Source: Streptomyces sp. NBC_00443
GTDB lineage: Bacteria; Actinomycetota; Actinomycetes; Streptomycetales; Streptomycetaceae
Length of the DNA: 64,000 nucleotides
Assembly (NCBI RefSeq): GCF_036014175.1
Contig: NZ_CP107917.1
Location: 3,782,001 to 3,846,000, forward strand
Direction of reading: 5' to 3'
The position numbers and the translations under genes were made by a program. Positions 8,280 to 17,215 of the stretch are shown here, in pieces. Position 1 is the first letter of the stretch. Each line of letters opens with the position of its first letter. The notes below the pieces were generated by a model. The model did no database searches and was not told where the DNA came from. It saw only the letters and a program-made list of their open reading frames with translations.

Positions 8280-10208
8280 GTGACCAGCCAGGTCAGTAGC
8301 CCAGCGGAGCAGGCCGACGAAGCCGTCGTGGGAGAGCAGCGCAAACCGGCAGGGACGAAGGACGTCCGCCGGCTGGACCGGGTGATCATTCGTTTCGCGG
8401 GGGACTCCGGCGACGGTATGCAGCTCACCGGCGACCGTTTCACCTCGGAAACGGCGTCCTTCGGCAACGACCTGTCGACGTTGCCGAACTTCCCGGCCGA
8501 GATCCGCGCTCCCGCCGGCACTCTGCCGGGCGTGTCCTCTTTTCAGCTGCACTTCGCCGACCACGACATCCTGACCCCGGGCGACGCGCCGAACGTGCTG
8601 GTCGCAATGAACCCGGCGGCCCTGAAGGCCAACATCGGCGATCTTCCGCGCGGCGCGGAGATCATCGTCAACACGGACGAGTTCACCAAACGGGCGATGC
8701 AGAAGGTGGGCTATGACACCAACCCCCTGGAGGACGGCTCGCTCGACGGTTACAGCCTCCATCCGGTGCCGCTGACCACGCTGACGGTCGAGGCGCTCAA
8801 GGAGTTCGACCTCACCCGCAAGGAGGCCGAGCGCAGCAAGAACATGTTCGCGTTGGGGCTGCTGAGCTGGATGTACCACCGGCCGACGGAGGGCACCGAG
8901 AAGTTCCTGACGTCGAAGTTCGCCAAGAAGCCGGACATCGCGGCGGCGAATATCGCGGCCTTCCACGCGGGCTGGAACTTCGGGGAGACGACGGAGGACT
9001 TTGCCGTCTCCTACGAGATCGCGCCGGCAACGACGGCCTTCCCGGTCGGTACCTACCGCAACATCTCCGGGAACCTCGCCCTGTCCTACGGACTGATCGC
9101 CGCGTCCCGCCAGGCGGACCTGCCGCTGTATCTGGGCTCGTATCCGATCACCCCGGCCTCGGACATCCTGCACGAGCTGAGCCGGCACAAGAACTTCGGT
9201 GTACGGACCTTCCAGGCCGAGGACGAGATCGCGGGCATCGGCGCGGCGCTGGGTGCGGCCTTCGGCGGTTCGCTGGCGGTGACCACGACCTCCGGCCCCG
9301 GTGTGGCGCTGAAGTCGGAGACGATCGGGCTGGCGGTGTCGCTGGAGCTGCCGCTGCTGGTGATCGACATCCAGCGCGGCGGGCCCTCGACAGGGCTGCC
9401 GACCAAGACGGAGCAGGCGGACCTGCTGCAGGCGATGTTCGGCCGCAACGGCGAGGCGCCGGTGCCGATCGTCGCCCCATGCACCCCGGCCGACTGCTTC
9501 GACGCGGCCCTGGAGGCGGTGCGGATCGCGTTGACGTACCGCACTCCGGTGATGCTGCTGTCGGACGGCTATCTCGCCAACGGCTCGGAGCCCTGGCGGA
9601 TCCCGGAGCTGGAGGAGCTGCCGGATCTGACCGTGCAGTTCGCGCAGGGTCCGAACCACACCCTGGAGGACGGCAGTGAGGTCTTCTGGCCGTACAAGCG
9701 CGACCCGCAGACCCTCGCCCGGCCGTGGGCGATCCCGGGCACGCCGGGCCTGGAGCACCGGATCGGCGGCATCGAGAAGGAGGACGGGACGGGCAACATC
9801 TCCTACGCCCCGGCCAACCACGACTTCATGGTCCGCACCCGCCAGGCCAAGATCGACGGCATCGAGGTGCCCGACCTGGAGGTCGACGACCCGCACGAGG
9901 CGAAGACGCTGGTGCTGGGCTGGGGATCGACGTACGGCCCGATCACGGCCGCGGTCCGCCGGCTGCGCACCGCCGGCGAGTCGATCGCGCAGGCGCATCT
10001 GCGCCATCTGAACCCGTTCCCGCGCAACCTGGGCGTGGTACTCGGACGCTACGAGAAGGTGGTGATCCCCGAGATGAACCTCGGCCAGCTCGCCACTCTG
10101 GTCCGGGCGAGGTACCTGGTGGATGCCCGCTCGTACAACCAGGTCAACGGCATGCCGTTCAAGGCGGAACAGCTCGCCAAGGCTCTCAAGGAGGCCATCG
10201 ATGCCTGA
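8280..10208 (+). CDS. korA: 2-oxoacid (2-oxoglutarate):ferredoxin oxidoreductase, fused gamma-alpha subunit
   Basis: With KorB this forms a thiamine-diphosphate enzyme that oxidatively decarboxylates a 2-oxoacid, probably 2-oxoglutarate, to the acyl-CoA and reduces ferredoxin. The 642-residue protein begins with the gamma domain (IIRFAGDSGDGMQLTGDRF near residue 40, then FPAEIRAPAGT). The alpha pyrimidine-binding domain follows (LGSYPITPASDILHEL, FQAEDEIAGIGAALGAA, GGPSTGLPTKTEQADLL). This fusion is the form found in aerobic actinobacteria such as mycobacteria. The GTG start at 8280 has an AAGGAGG site nine bases upstream. KorB overlaps it by eight bases. Preference for 2-oxoglutarate over pyruvate is inferred from family resemblance. 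Confidence 0.93.
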   Translation: MTSQVSSPAEQADEAVVGEQRKPAGTKDVRRLDRVIIRFAGDSGDGMQLTGDRFTSETASFGNDLSTLPNFPAEIRAPAGTLPGVSSFQLHFADHDILTPGDAPNVLVAMNPAALKANIGDLPRGAEIIVNTDEFTKRAMQKVGYDTNPLEDGSLDGYSLHPVPLTTLTVEALKEFDLTRKEAERSKNMFALGLLSWMYHRPTEGTEKFLTSKFAKKPDIAAANIAAFHAGWNFGETTEDFAVSYEIAPATTAFPVGTYRNISGNLALSYGLIAASRQADLPLYLGSYPITPASDILHELSRHKNFGVRTFQAEDEIAGIGAALGAAFGGSLAVTTTSGPGVALKSETIGLAVSLELPLLVIDIQRGGPSTGLPTKTEQADLLQAMFGRNGEAPVPIVAPCTPADCFDAALEAVRIALTYRTPVMLLSDGYLANGSEPWRIPELEELPDLTVQFAQGPNHTLEDGSEVFWPYKRDPQTLARPWAIPGTPGLEHRIGGIEKEDGTGNISYAPANHDFMVRTRQAKIDGIEVPDLEVDDPHEAKTLVLGWGSTYGPITAAVRRLRTAGESIAQAHLRHLNPFPRNLGVVLGRYEKVVIPEMNLGQLATLVRARYLVDARSYNQVNGMPFKAEQLAKALKEAIDA

Positions 10209-11280
10209 GACGTCCACGGAAGGCACGGACACGATCGAGGCACTTTCGCTCATCCCCAAGGCCGAGGCCCGCCAGTCCATGAAGGACTTCAAGTCCGATC
10301 AGGAAGTGCGCTGGTGCCCCGGGTGCGGTGACTACGCGATCCTCGCCGCCGTTCAGGGCTTCATGCCGGAGCTGGGCCTGGCCAAGGAGAACATCGTCTT
10401 CGTCTCGGGCATCGGCTGTTCGTCGCGCTTCCCGTACTACATGAACACGTACGGGATGCACTCCATCCACGGCCGCGCCCCCGCGATCGCCACGGGGCTT
10501 GCCACGTCGCGCCGGGACCTGAGCGTGTGGGTGGTGACGGGCGACGGTGACGCGCTGTCGATCGGCGGCAACCATCTGATCCACGCCCTGCGCCGCAACG
10601 TCAACCTCAAGATCCTGCTGTTCAACAACCGGATCTACGGCCTGACGAAGGGCCAGTACTCCCCGACCTCCGAGGTCGGCAAGGTCACCAAGTCGACGCC
10701 GATGGGCTCGCTGGACGCGCCCTTCAACCCGGTGTCCCTGGCCATCGGCGCGGAGGCCTCCTTCGTGGCGCGCACGGTCGACTCCGACCGCAAGCACCTC
10801 ACCCAGGTGCTGCGCGAGGCGGCCGCGCACCGGGGTACGGCGCTGATCGAGATCTACCAGAACTGCAACATCTTCAACGACGGCGCCTTCGAGGTCCTCA
10901 AGGACAAGCAGCAGGCCGAGGAAGCCGTGATCCGGCTGGAGCACGGGCAGCCGATCCGTTTCGGCACCGATGGCGCGCGCGGCGTCGTCCGGGACCCGCA
11001 GACGGGCGACCTGAAGGTCGTCACCGTGACCCCGGAGAACGAGTCGCAGATCCTGGTCCACGACGCCCACTGCTCGTCTCCGACCACGGCCTTCGCCCTG
11101 TCCCGCCTGGCCGACCCGGACACCCTGCACCACACCCCGATCGGCGTGCTGCGCTCGGTGGAGCGTCCGGTGTACGACACGCAGATGGCCGACCAGCTGG
11201 ACACGGCGATCGAGCAGAACGGCAAGGGGGATCTGGCCGGGCTGCTGGCGGGTGGGGACACCTGGACGGTCGTCGGCTGA
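10201..11280 (+). CDS. korB: 2-oxoacid (2-oxoglutarate):ferredoxin oxidoreductase, beta subunit
   Basis: This 359-residue beta subunit binds thiamine diphosphate and one [4Fe-4S] cluster. Visible motifs are RWCPGCGDYAIL near the start, SGIGCSSRFPYY, the diphosphate site GDGDALSIGGNHLIHALRRN followed by FNNRIYGLTKGQ, and a further cysteine in YQNCNIFNDGAF. Together these provide the cluster ligands expected for this class. The start ATG overlaps the end of korA, so the two are translationally coupled. Reduced ferredoxin from this enzyme could feed ferredoxin-dependent acceptors, and the second complex I cluster 7 kb away is a candidate. Confidence 0.94.
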   Translation: MPETSTEGTDTIEALSLIPKAEARQSMKDFKSDQEVRWCPGCGDYAILAAVQGFMPELGLAKENIVFVSGIGCSSRFPYYMNTYGMHSIHGRAPAIATGLATSRRDLSVWVVTGDGDALSIGGNHLIHALRRNVNLKILLFNNRIYGLTKGQYSPTSEVGKVTKSTPMGSLDAPFNPVSLAIGAEASFVARTVDSDRKHLTQVLREAAAHRGTALIEIYQNCNIFNDGAFEVLKDKQQAEEAVIRLEHGQPIRFGTDGARGVVRDPQTGDLKVVTVTPENESQILVHDAHCSSPTTAFALSRLADPDTLHHTPIGVLRSVERPVYDTQMADQLDTAIEQNGKGDLAGLLAGGDTWTVVG

Positions 11281-11296
11281 CCGCCACGTTCGAAGA

Positions 11297-11351
11297 GAGT
11301 CGAGGGCCCGGCTGTCGTACGGCATCCGGGCCCTGTCCGTGCCCTCGACTC
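11297..11351 (+). terminator. Stem-loop terminator after korB
   Basis: GAGTCGAGGG (11297-11306) pairs with CCCTCGACTC (11342-11351), and an inner GGGCCCGG/CCGGGCCC pair (11304-11311 with 11326-11333) can also form. It lies between korB and the convergent HxlR gene and could stop transcription from both sides. Confidence 0.75.
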
Positions 11352-11354
11352 GCT

Positions 11355-11765
11355 TCAGGCGCCGCTCTTGCGCGCGTCGTACGCGTCCCGCGCGTTCTGC
11401 ACGTCTTCCATCCGGTCCTTGGTCCACAGCGCCAGCCCGCGCACCTTTTCCGCCGCCTCGCGGCCGAGGTCGGTCAGGGAGTAGTCGACCCGCGGAGGGA
11501 TCACCGGGTGGGCGTCGCGGTGGATCAGGCCGTCCCGTTCCAGCGTCTGGAGGGTCTGGGTCAGCATCTTCTCGCTGACCCGGCCGATCGCCCGGCGCAG
11601 TTCACTGAAGCGATAGGGGCGCTCCAGGAGTTCGATCAGGACGAGGACGCCCCAGCGGCTGGTGACGTGCTCCAGGACCAGGCGGTGGGGGCACATCTGC
11701 TCGCCGATGTCGTACTTGCCCGTGGTCGCGCTCGTCGTCATGCTCGCCATGTCACTAACTGCCAT
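11355..11765 (-). CDS. HxlR-family winged-helix regulator (QorR-like)
   Basis: This 136-residue HxlR-type regulator has the family's N-terminal cysteine in MCPHRLVLEHVTSRWGVLVL, a winged helix with YRFSELRRAIGRVSEKMLTQTLQTLERDGLI, and HPVIPPRVDYSLTDLG in the wing. In E. coli and Corynebacterium such regulators (YtfH/QorR) sit divergent from a quinone oxidoreductase (YtfG/QorB) and respond to oxidising thiol-reactive compounds through a cysteine. The same arrangement occurs here with the gene at 11855. Alternative ATG starts exist at residues 6 and 9. Confidence 0.88.
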   Translation of the reverse strand: MAVSDMASMTTSATTGKYDIGEQMCPHRLVLEHVTSRWGVLVLIELLERPYRFSELRRAIGRVSEKMLTQTLQTLERDGLIHRDAHPVIPPRVDYSLTDLGREAAEKVRGLALWTKDRMEDVQNARDAYDARKSGA

Positions 11766-11768
11766 GCC

Positions 11769-11826
11769 AGTACCTTACTTCAAAGTGGGTACTTTCGCTG
11801 AGTTAGTGCACCTCCTAGGGTTAGTG
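11769..11826. promoter_or_regulatory. Operator region between HxlR regulator and QorB-like gene
   Basis: AGTACC-N13-GGTACT (11769-11793) is an exact dyad. GTTAGTG occurs twice 18 bp apart (11802-11808, 11820-11826), and its complement CACTAAC lies at 11753-11759 inside the regulator's start. This is a typical layout for autoregulated divergent pairs. Which element binds the regulator is inference. Confidence 0.6.
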
Positions 11827-11854
11827 CCATCGCACCCCACAAGGAGTTCCGATC

Positions 11855-12709
<855 letters not shown>

Positions 12710-12783
12710 GCCTTCCCCGGAGGCCGAGTGCCTGAGGACCGGTCTCCCAAGGGCCGACTCCCCAGTGCACCTTGGGCACTCCA

Positions 12784-12830
12784 CCCCCGCTGTCATGACC
12801 GTATGGCGATACGGGCATGACAGGCGGGGG
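12784..12830 (+). terminator. Long stem-loop between qorB and rarD
   Basis: Two arms of about 21 bases (12784-12804 and 12809-12830) pair with one bulge and one mismatch around a four-base loop. This is one of the strongest hairpins in the window. It lies 75 bp after the QorB gene and 67 bp before the same-strand rarD, and so separates the two transcripts or acts as a leader structure for rarD. Confidence 0.7.
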
Positions 12831-12897
12831 CATTCGGCGTTACCTTCGTGCAGACCGTCGCGTGGGCGCGGTCCGGTGTGTGCGCGAAGGAGGGGCC

Positions 12898-13851
12898 GTG
12901 AGCGGGAAGTCGCAGGGAGAGCGGCGTACAGGACTGCTGAACGGCTTCGCCGCGTATGGGATGTGGGGGCTCGTTCCCCTCTTCTGGCCCCTGCTGAAGC
13001 CCGCCGGCGCGGGCGAGATCCTCGCGCACCGGATGGCCTGGTCCCTCGTCTTCGTGGCGGTCGCGCTGGTCTTCGTACGGCGCTGGGCCTGGGCGGGCGA
13101 GCTGATACGGCAGCCGCGGCGGCTGGCGCTCGTCACCGTTGCAGCGGCCGTGATCACCGTCAACTGGGGCGTCTACATCTGGTCCGTGAACTCGGGACAC
13201 GTGGTCGAGGCGTCCCTCGGATACTTCATCAATCCGCTCGTCACCATCGCGATGGGCGTGCTGCTGCTGAAGGAGCGGCTGCGGCCGGTGCAGTGGACGG
13301 CGGTCGGGGTCGGCCTCGCGGCCGTGATCGTGCTGACCGTCGGGTACGGGCGGCCGCCGTGGATCTCGCTGGTCCTGGCCTTCTCCTTCGCCACGTACGG
13401 GCTGGTGAAGAAGAAGGTCAACCTGGGCGGCGTCGAGTCGCTGGCCGCGGAGACCGCGATCCAGTTCCTGCCCGCCGTGGGGTATCTGGCGTGGCTGGCG
13501 GCGCGCGGGGAGTCGACGTTCACCTCGGAGGGTTCCGGGCATGTGGCCCTGCTCGCGGCCACCGGCGTCGTGACGGCCCTGCCGCTCGTCTGCTTCGGCG
13601 CGGCGGCGATACGCGTGCCGCTCTCGACGCTGGGGCTGCTGCAGTACCTGGCGCCGGTCTTCCAGTTCCTGCTCGGCATCCTGTACTTCCATGAGGCGAT
13701 GCCTGCCGAGCGGTGGGCCGGGTTCGCGCTGGTGTGGCTGGCGTTGACCTTGCTGACGGCCGATGCGTGGCGCTCCGCGCACCGGGGCAGGGTGGCCCGG
13801 CTCAGCGTGCCGCGGGTGGAGAAGCCGGCGTCCGCCGCGGTGGACGCCTGA
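12898..13851 (+). CDS. rarD: EamA-family transporter RarD
   Basis: This 317-residue inner-membrane permease has ten predicted helices in two EamA halves. RarD features include FAAYGMWGLVPLFWPLLKP at the start, ILAHRMAWSLVF, NWGVYIWSVNSGHVVEASLGYFINPL in the middle, and LQYLAPVFQFLLGILYFHEAM near the end. RarD was named for chloramphenicol sensitivity in Pseudomonas, but its substrate is not settled. The GTG start at 12898 follows GAAGGAGGGGCC, a good ribosome site; upstream in-frame codons to 12817 lack coding character. Confidence 0.9.
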   Translation: MSGKSQGERRTGLLNGFAAYGMWGLVPLFWPLLKPAGAGEILAHRMAWSLVFVAVALVFVRRWAWAGELIRQPRRLALVTVAAAVITVNWGVYIWSVNSGHVVEASLGYFINPLVTIAMGVLLLKERLRPVQWTAVGVGLAAVIVLTVGYGRPPWISLVLAFSFATYGLVKKKVNLGGVESLAAETAIQFLPAVGYLAWLAARGESTFTSEGSGHVALLAATGVVTALPLVCFGAAAIRVPLSTLGLLQYLAPVFQFLLGILYFHEAMPAERWAGFALVWLALTLLTADAWRSAHRGRVARLSVPRVEKPASAAVDA

Positions 13852-13857
13852 AACAGC

Positions 13858-13923
13858 CGCACCGGCGGACACCGGGCGGCTGAGACTGCCCGCACCGGCG
13901 GACACCGGACGGCTGAGACTGCC
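13858..13923 (+). repeat. 33-bp tandem duplication after rarD
   Basis: Two adjacent copies of a 33-base unit (13858-13890, 13891-13923) differ by one base. They start six bases after the rarD stop codon. Each copy contains ACCGGCGGACACCGG. No function is evident. Confidence 0.85.
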
Positions 13924-13977
13924 CTGCCCCGGCGATTCTCATTGCGGCCCCCTCCCCCACCCCATATGAGTGGTCGC

Positions 13978-14460
13978 ATGACACAGGAACCGAAATCCAC
14001 CTCCGTCCCGGCCCCCCTCCACTGGAAGCTCGTCGTCGACAGCGCCAACCCGCAGTCCCAGGCCGACTTCTGGGCCGCCGCACTGCACTACGAGGTCGAG
14101 GACAACGGCGCGTTCATCGAGCGCCTGCTGGAGCTCGGCGTGCTTCCGCGGGAGGCCGTCGTCGAGTTCCACGCGCGTCTCGCCTTCCGGGACCTGGTGG
14201 CCGTACGGCATCCGGACGACCCGTTCGACAAGGACAGCGGCACAGGGCTGGGGCGGCGGGTGCTGTTCCAGCGCGTGCCGGAGGCGAAGACCGTCAAGAA
14301 CCGGCTCCATCTCGATCTGCACGCGGCGGCCGGGGAGCGCGAGAGCGAGGTCCAGCGACTGGAAGGGCTGGGGGCGAGCGTGCTGCGGCACGTGAAGGAA
14401 CCGGGCGGGGAGTGGGCGGTGATGGCGGACCCGGAGGGGAACGAGTTCTGCGTGCAGTGA
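13978..14460 (+). CDS. VOC-superfamily (glyoxalase-like) protein
   Basis: This 160-residue protein has the beta-alpha-beta-beta-beta modules of the vicinal oxygen chelate fold: LHWKLVVDSANPQSQADFWAAAL at the start, a second module around NRLHLDLHAA, and the characteristic C-terminus WAVMADPEGNEFCV. Many such actinobacterial proteins are of unknown function and some bind metal or drugs; the substrate here cannot be told. The ATG at 13978 has only weak ribosome-site character (GAGTGG), and the in-frame ATG at 13966 is an equal alternative. Confidence 0.82.
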   Translation: MTQEPKSTSVPAPLHWKLVVDSANPQSQADFWAAALHYEVEDNGAFIERLLELGVLPREAVVEFHARLAFRDLVAVRHPDDPFDKDSGTGLGRRVLFQRVPEAKTVKNRLHLDLHAAAGERESEVQRLEGLGASVLRHVKEPGGEWAVMADPEGNEFCVQ

Positions 14461-14568
14461 GGCACACCGGACCCTCAAACCCTCTCGCGTGCCCGAACTT
14501 CCTGCGCCGACAGCCCTCTTGACGGAGAGTCAGGCTTAGCTCCACGATCCAGGCACCCCATTCACTGT

Positions 14569-14598
14569 GGCTCCCCTGTGGCCATCCCACAGGGAGCC
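14569..14598 (+). promoter_or_regulatory. Stem-loop in the leader of the aminopeptidase gene
   Basis: GGCTCCCCTGTGG and CCCACAGGGAGCC form a hairpin with one bulge and a very short loop. It ends 22 bases before the ATG of the secreted aminopeptidase, so it is either a 5' untranslated structure or the terminator of the VOC gene. Confidence 0.45.
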
Positions 14599-14620
14599 CC
14601 TGGAATTCGGAGCCCCCCAC

Positions 14621-15565
14621 ATGAAGCTCTCCGTCTCCGGGCGCGCGATGACGGCCGGTACCGTCGCGGCCGTCCTGCTGCTGACCGGCGGATCCATAGC
14701 CGGCGCGGCACCCGCGCCGTCCGTCGCCGCCGCGCCCGACATACCCGTGGCGAGCGTGAAGGCCCACCTCACCCAGCTCCAGTCCATAGCCACCGCCAAC
14801 GGCGGCAACCGCGCCCACGGCCGCCCCGGCTACAAGGCCTCCCTCGACTATGTGAAGGCCAAGCTGGACGCCGCCGGGTACACCACGGCCATCCAGCAGT
14901 TCACGTCCGGCGGCCGTACCGGCTACAACCTGATCGCCGACTGGCCGGGCGGCGACACCAACCAGGTCGTCATGGCCGGCTCCCACCTCGACAGCGTCTC
15001 CTCCGGCCCCGGCATCAACGACAACGGCTCCGGCTCCGCGGCCGTCCTGGAGACCGCGCTCGCCGTGTCCCGGGCCGCCTACCAGCCCACCAAGCATCTG
15101 CGGTTCGCCTGGTGGGGCGCGGAGGAGCTGGGGCTCGTCGGCTCCCGCTACTACGTCAACAACCTCTCCTCCGCCAACCGCGCCAAGATCAGCGGCTATC
15201 TGAACTTCGACATGATCGGCTCGCCCAACCCGGGCTACTTCGTCTACGACGACGACCCCGCGATCGAGAAGACCTTCAAGGACTACTACGCCGGACTCGG
15301 CGTAGCGACCGAGATCGAGACCGAGGGCGACGGCCGCTCCGACCACGCACCGTTCAAGAGCGCGGGCGTGCCGGTGGGCGGGCTGTTCACGGGGGCCAGC
15401 CGTACGAAGACCGCGGCGCAGGCGGCCAAGTGGGGCGGTACGTCGGGGCAGTCCTTCGACCGCTGCTACCACTCGTCCTGCGACAACACGTCCAACATCA
15501 ACGACACCGCTCTGAACCGTAACAGCGACGCCGTCGCGTACGCGGTGTGGGAGCTGTCGGAGTAA
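14621..15565 (+). CDS. Secreted M28 zinc aminopeptidase (Streptomyces griseus aminopeptidase type)
   Basis: This 314-residue precursor has a signal peptide (hydrophobic residues 9-30); the mature chain probably begins near residue 38 (APDIPVASVKAHLTQL). It closely matches the S. griseus double-zinc leucine aminopeptidase as I remember it. Metal ligands and catalytic residues are visible in GSHLDSVSSGPGINDNGSG, FAWWGAEELGL, NFDMIGSPNPG and GRSDHAPF. Two C-terminal cysteines in RCYHSSCD match the family disulfide. It removes hydrophobic N-terminal residues from peptides outside the cell. The ATG at 14621 gives a clean signal peptide. Confidence 0.93.
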   Translation: MKLSVSGRAMTAGTVAAVLLLTGGSIAGAAPAPSVAAAPDIPVASVKAHLTQLQSIATANGGNRAHGRPGYKASLDYVKAKLDAAGYTTAIQQFTSGGRTGYNLIADWPGGDTNQVVMAGSHLDSVSSGPGINDNGSGSAAVLETALAVSRAAYQPTKHLRFAWWGAEELGLVGSRYYVNNLSSANRAKISGYLNFDMIGSPNPGYFVYDDDPAIEKTFKDYYAGLGVATEIETEGDGRSDHAPFKSAGVPVGGLFTGASRTKTAAQAAKWGGTSGQSFDRCYHSSCDNTSNINDTALNRNSDAVAYAVWELSE

Positions 15566-15607
15566 GGCACCGGCTCTTCAGCCTCGGGGTCCTCAACCTC
15601 GGGGTCC

Positions 15608-16924
15608 TCAACTGGTGGGCGGTTCGGCCGACTTGGCGGCTCGGGCGGTGAGGCGGTCCATGCGGGCGTGGGCCGACTCCAGTTCCTCGGCCTCCTCGGC
15701 GGCCGGGCCGCCCTGCGCCATGAGCTCGTCCCACAGTGCGAGCAGGTCCCGGCCGAGGGCCAGGCCCAGCGCCGGGTCCCGTACCGCCCGCCAGGCCGTG
15801 GCCGCGCCGTGGAGGCTGCCGTACGCCGCCTCCGCGTCGCCGGTGCGGTGATGCGTCCGGGCCACGTCCAGGGCGAGGGCGAAAGCGCGCTCCGGGTCGC
15901 CCGCCAGGTAGGCGATGTACGCGGCGAGTTCACGCATCCCGAGCACCTCGGGGTGCTCCAGTCCCAGCACCGCCGACGCCTGGGCCACCGTCCGCTCCGC
16001 GAGTGCCGTCGCCTCCGTCGTCCGCCCCTCCTTCACGGCCTCGTTGACCTGGGCCAACTGCTGCGCGAAGGGCGAGACGTCAGCGGTCGTGGCCGGCGGA
16101 GCGTCCCCGAGGACGGCTTCGGCCACGGCGTCGAACCCGCGGGGCGGAGTGGGCTTGGAGTCGAGCTCAGGGGCAGGGGCAGGGTCGGGGACGAGGACGG
16201 GGTCGGGTACCCGGGCGGGGCCGGAGGCGGGGGCCGCGGGCGGGGCGGGCAGGTTCACCGGCTCCGGCCACGTGTCCATGGACGGCGGTGGGCCGAACTC
16301 CCCCAGCGGCGGTGGGACCGCGCCGGGTGCGGCGTCCTCCACCGGCTCGGGGAGTGCGCGCAGCCGGAACGTGGGCGAGGCCTCCGGTTCCGGGCCCGGC
16401 AGCGGTCGTAGGACATGCGTGGGCCTGTCCCGTTGGGGAGCCTGATCCGAGGAGAGCGGCGCGGGTTGCAGGGGTGGCAAGGGCTTCGGGGCGGGCGGGG
16501 CGGGCTGTGCTGCCGGTGGCGCGGGTGGCGGGGGTGGGGCGGGCGGGCCCGCGGGAGGCCGTACGGCTTCTGCCGGCACCGGGGACCCGCTCGGCGCCGC
16601 CGGCGGCGTCCGCACGGGCTCGTCGGTGAAGTGGCTGGATCCGTCCGCCTCCACCCGCAGCGGCACTACGTAGCCGATCCGCTCGTCGTGGATCGTGGCG
16701 TGCACGGACTGACCGGCGGCGACGGCGATGCGCTGGAGGTGGGTCAGAACGGTGTGCTGGATCTCCTCACCGGGGACCGCGGTGACGGGGACGCCGCCGA
16801 TCGAGGCACCGCCCGCGCCCGGGCCGCCGGCGGGGACGCGTACGTCGATCGGCGCGACCGCGGGGGGCGCCCCGGCCGCGGCGCGGTTCTGTTCCCGCTT
16901 CATCGCGCGGCTCAGTCGAGACAT
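15608..16924 (-). CDS. Tetratricopeptide-type protein with long proline-rich middle
   Basis: The protein has 438 residues in three parts. The N-terminal ~100 residues include a compact segment (EEIQHTVLTHLQRIAVAAGQSVHATIHDERIGYVVPLRV). A Pro/Ala-rich linker of about 180 residues follows. The C-terminal ~150 residues are helical and TPR-like (LAQVNEAVKEGRTTEATALAERTVAQASAVLGLEHPEVLGMRELAAYIAYLAGDPERAF). I recognise the type from Streptomyces genomes but know of no assigned function. The ATG at 16924 follows GAGGGAAGCG; an upstream ATG lies at 16942. It is divergent from the P-loop-like gene at 17216, and the two may be linked. Confidence 0.75.
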   Translation of the reverse strand: MSRLSRAMKREQNRAAAGAPPAVAPIDVRVPAGGPGAGGASIGGVPVTAVPGEEIQHTVLTHLQRIAVAAGQSVHATIHDERIGYVVPLRVEADGSSHFTDEPVRTPPAAPSGSPVPAEAVRPPAGPPAPPPPPAPPAAQPAPPAPKPLPPLQPAPLSSDQAPQRDRPTHVLRPLPGPEPEASPTFRLRALPEPVEDAAPGAVPPPLGEFGPPPSMDTWPEPVNLPAPPAAPASGPARVPDPVLVPDPAPAPELDSKPTPPRGFDAVAEAVLGDAPPATTADVSPFAQQLAQVNEAVKEGRTTEATALAERTVAQASAVLGLEHPEVLGMRELAAYIAYLAGDPERAFALALDVARTHHRTGDAEAAYGSLHGAATAWRAVRDPALGLALGRDLLALWDELMAQGGPAAEEAEELESAHARMDRLTARAAKSAEPPTS

Positions 16925-17039
16925 CGCTTCCCTCACTCGCATGTGCCGGGGGTTTCACCGACAGCACGTTCGGGCTCCATGGTGCTCCCTCCCGCCGTCG
17001 GGTACCGCTTCCCCGGCATCAACATCCGGTCGTACAGGT

Positions 17040-17075
17040 CGGACACGTCGTACACGTACTTCGGACACGTCCTAC
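17040..17075. promoter_or_regulatory. Direct repeats in the divergent TPR/P-loop promoter region
   Basis: CGGACACGTCGTAC (17040-17053) and CGGACACGTCCTAC (17062-17075) are 14-base direct repeats starting 22 bp apart, about two helical turns. The 291-bp gap (16925-17215) holds no gene. The spacing suggests a protein-binding pair for one or both divergent genes. Confidence 0.4.
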
Positions 17076-17215
17076 CCGTACTGTCGAGTCTCTCCGGTCG
17101 CGCCCGGCGCGGGCGTCACCGGGGCGTCACAGACTCGTTCCAGGAGCTTGTGCCACGTCACAGCGTTCTCATGCCTGGCGCCAAGATCAATCGCGTGGGA
17201 GGGAGGAGTACGGGC

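Noticed and set aside
8277..10292. A 671-codon open frame antisense to korA
   Set aside because: Its protein is rich in Arg, Gly and Val with no family motif, and the opposite strand carries the complete KorA domains; long antisense frames are normal in such GC-rich DNA.
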